Positions 17,931-19,212 of a DNA stretch of 19,212 bases are shown here, one piece after another. The notes beneath the pieces were generated by a model, which ran no database searches, was not told where the DNA came from, and worked only from the letters and a program-made list of their open reading frames with translations. This DNA comes from Comamonas sp. (lineage in GTDB: Bacteria; Pseudomonadota; Gammaproteobacteria; Burkholderiales; Burkholderiaceae_C). A program made the translations under genes and the position numbers. The stretch lies in the NCBI GenBank assembly GCA_019236485.1, contig JAFAIY010000518.1:1-19212 (forward strand), in the 5' to 3' direction. Each line of letters starts with the position of its first letter. Position 1 is the first letter of the stretch.

Positions 17931-17946
17931 TTGCTGCGCGCAGCAA
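17931..17946. repeat. Perfect palindrome TTGCTGCGCGCAGCAA in the hisS leader
   Basis: A 16-bp perfect palindrome located 39-54 bp upstream of the hisS start codon. It could be an operator for a dimeric regulator or form a small RNA hairpin. No U-tract follows, so it is not a terminator. Confidence 0.55.
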
Positions 17947-17984
17947 CTCATAATTTCACATAGAAACCACAATCAAATCCATAC

Positions 17985-18008
17985 AGATAGCGCGCTAGCA
18001 GCTATCAA
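17985..18008. repeat. Short intergenic inverted repeat of a type I recall from Comamonadaceae
   Basis: The plus strand has GATAGC-GCGCTAGCA-GCTATC, followed by AA. The core GCTAGCAGCTATCAA is a sequence I recall as frequent between genes in Comamonas, Acidovorax and relatives, where it is often paired with an AGCGCT arm. This is from memory and not checked against a genome. Here it is a single short copy between ispG and hisS. Confidence 0.45.
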
Positions 18009-18018
18009 TTCCTAAACA

Positions 18019-18045
18019 GGCTTGCGACCATTGTGCCAGCAAGCC
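18019..18045 (-). terminator. Weak hairpin after ispG
   Basis: A 7-bp perfect inverted repeat (GGCTTGC 18019-18025, GCAAGCC 18039-18045) with a 13-nt loop lies about 20 bp after the ispG stop; on the minus strand TGTTTAGG follows. The U-tract is poor, so this is only a possible terminator. Confidence 0.3.
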
Positions 18046-18066
18046 GCTGCGCACCGGATTCTGGGC

Positions 18067-19212
<1,146 letters not shown>

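Noticed and set aside
17893..17946. Extending hisS upstream to 17946.
   Set aside because: The extra 18 residues are not seen in typical HisRS and overlap a palindrome; GTG 17892 gives the standard N-terminus.

Overview
The window is about 19.2 kb of GC-rich DNA in which all 18 recognisable genes lie on the minus strand. Gene order and protein types (ispG-hisS-yfgM-like-bamB-der-hfq-hflX-hflK-hflC-DUF2065-hisZ-purA-phosphoribosyltransferase), a HisZ of the betaproteobacterial kind and an intergenic repeat resembling one I recall from Comamonadaceae point to a Burkholderiales chromosome, most likely Comamonas, Delftia or Acidovorax. The family placement is inference; no rRNA or other marker is present.

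In transcription order (high to low coordinates), 19212-13321 carries housekeeping genes: ispG (5' end outside the window), hisS, a YfgM-like TPR membrane protein, the outer-membrane assembly lipoprotein bamB and the ribosome-assembly GTPase der. Then come hfq, hflX, hflK and hflC (13218-9331), the RNA chaperone, ribosome-splitting GTPase and FtsH-modulator module. A strong hairpin follows hflC, then a tiny DUF2065 membrane protein. A promoter-like sequence precedes hisZ-purA-phosphoribosyltransferase (8988-5855), a purine/histidine nucleotide group that ends at a textbook terminator.

5592-5854 has no gene but holds three hairpins. 5531-1570 is the least standard part: a membrane-anchored YVTN beta-propeller, a Tat-type NodB polysaccharide deacetylase with a changed metal-site residue, a fatty acid hydroxylase/sterol desaturase-family membrane enzyme and an EI24/CysZ-like membrane protein. 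They may work on envelope lipid or glycan, but no function can be assigned from sequence alone.

1-1241 is the first 413 codons of glnA (type I glutamine synthetase, adenylylation tyrosine present). Its 328-bp upstream gap holds a near-consensus sigma-54 promoter and two NtrC-type palindromes, so nitrogen control of glnA can be read directly from the sequence.

Seven of the 17 genes with a visible start appear to use GTG or TTG. I see no tRNA, rRNA, IS element, CRISPR array or phage gene, and no clearly new multi-gene system. The most unusual parts are the 1.5-5.6 kb envelope block and the hairpin-rich gap at 5.7-5.83 kb.
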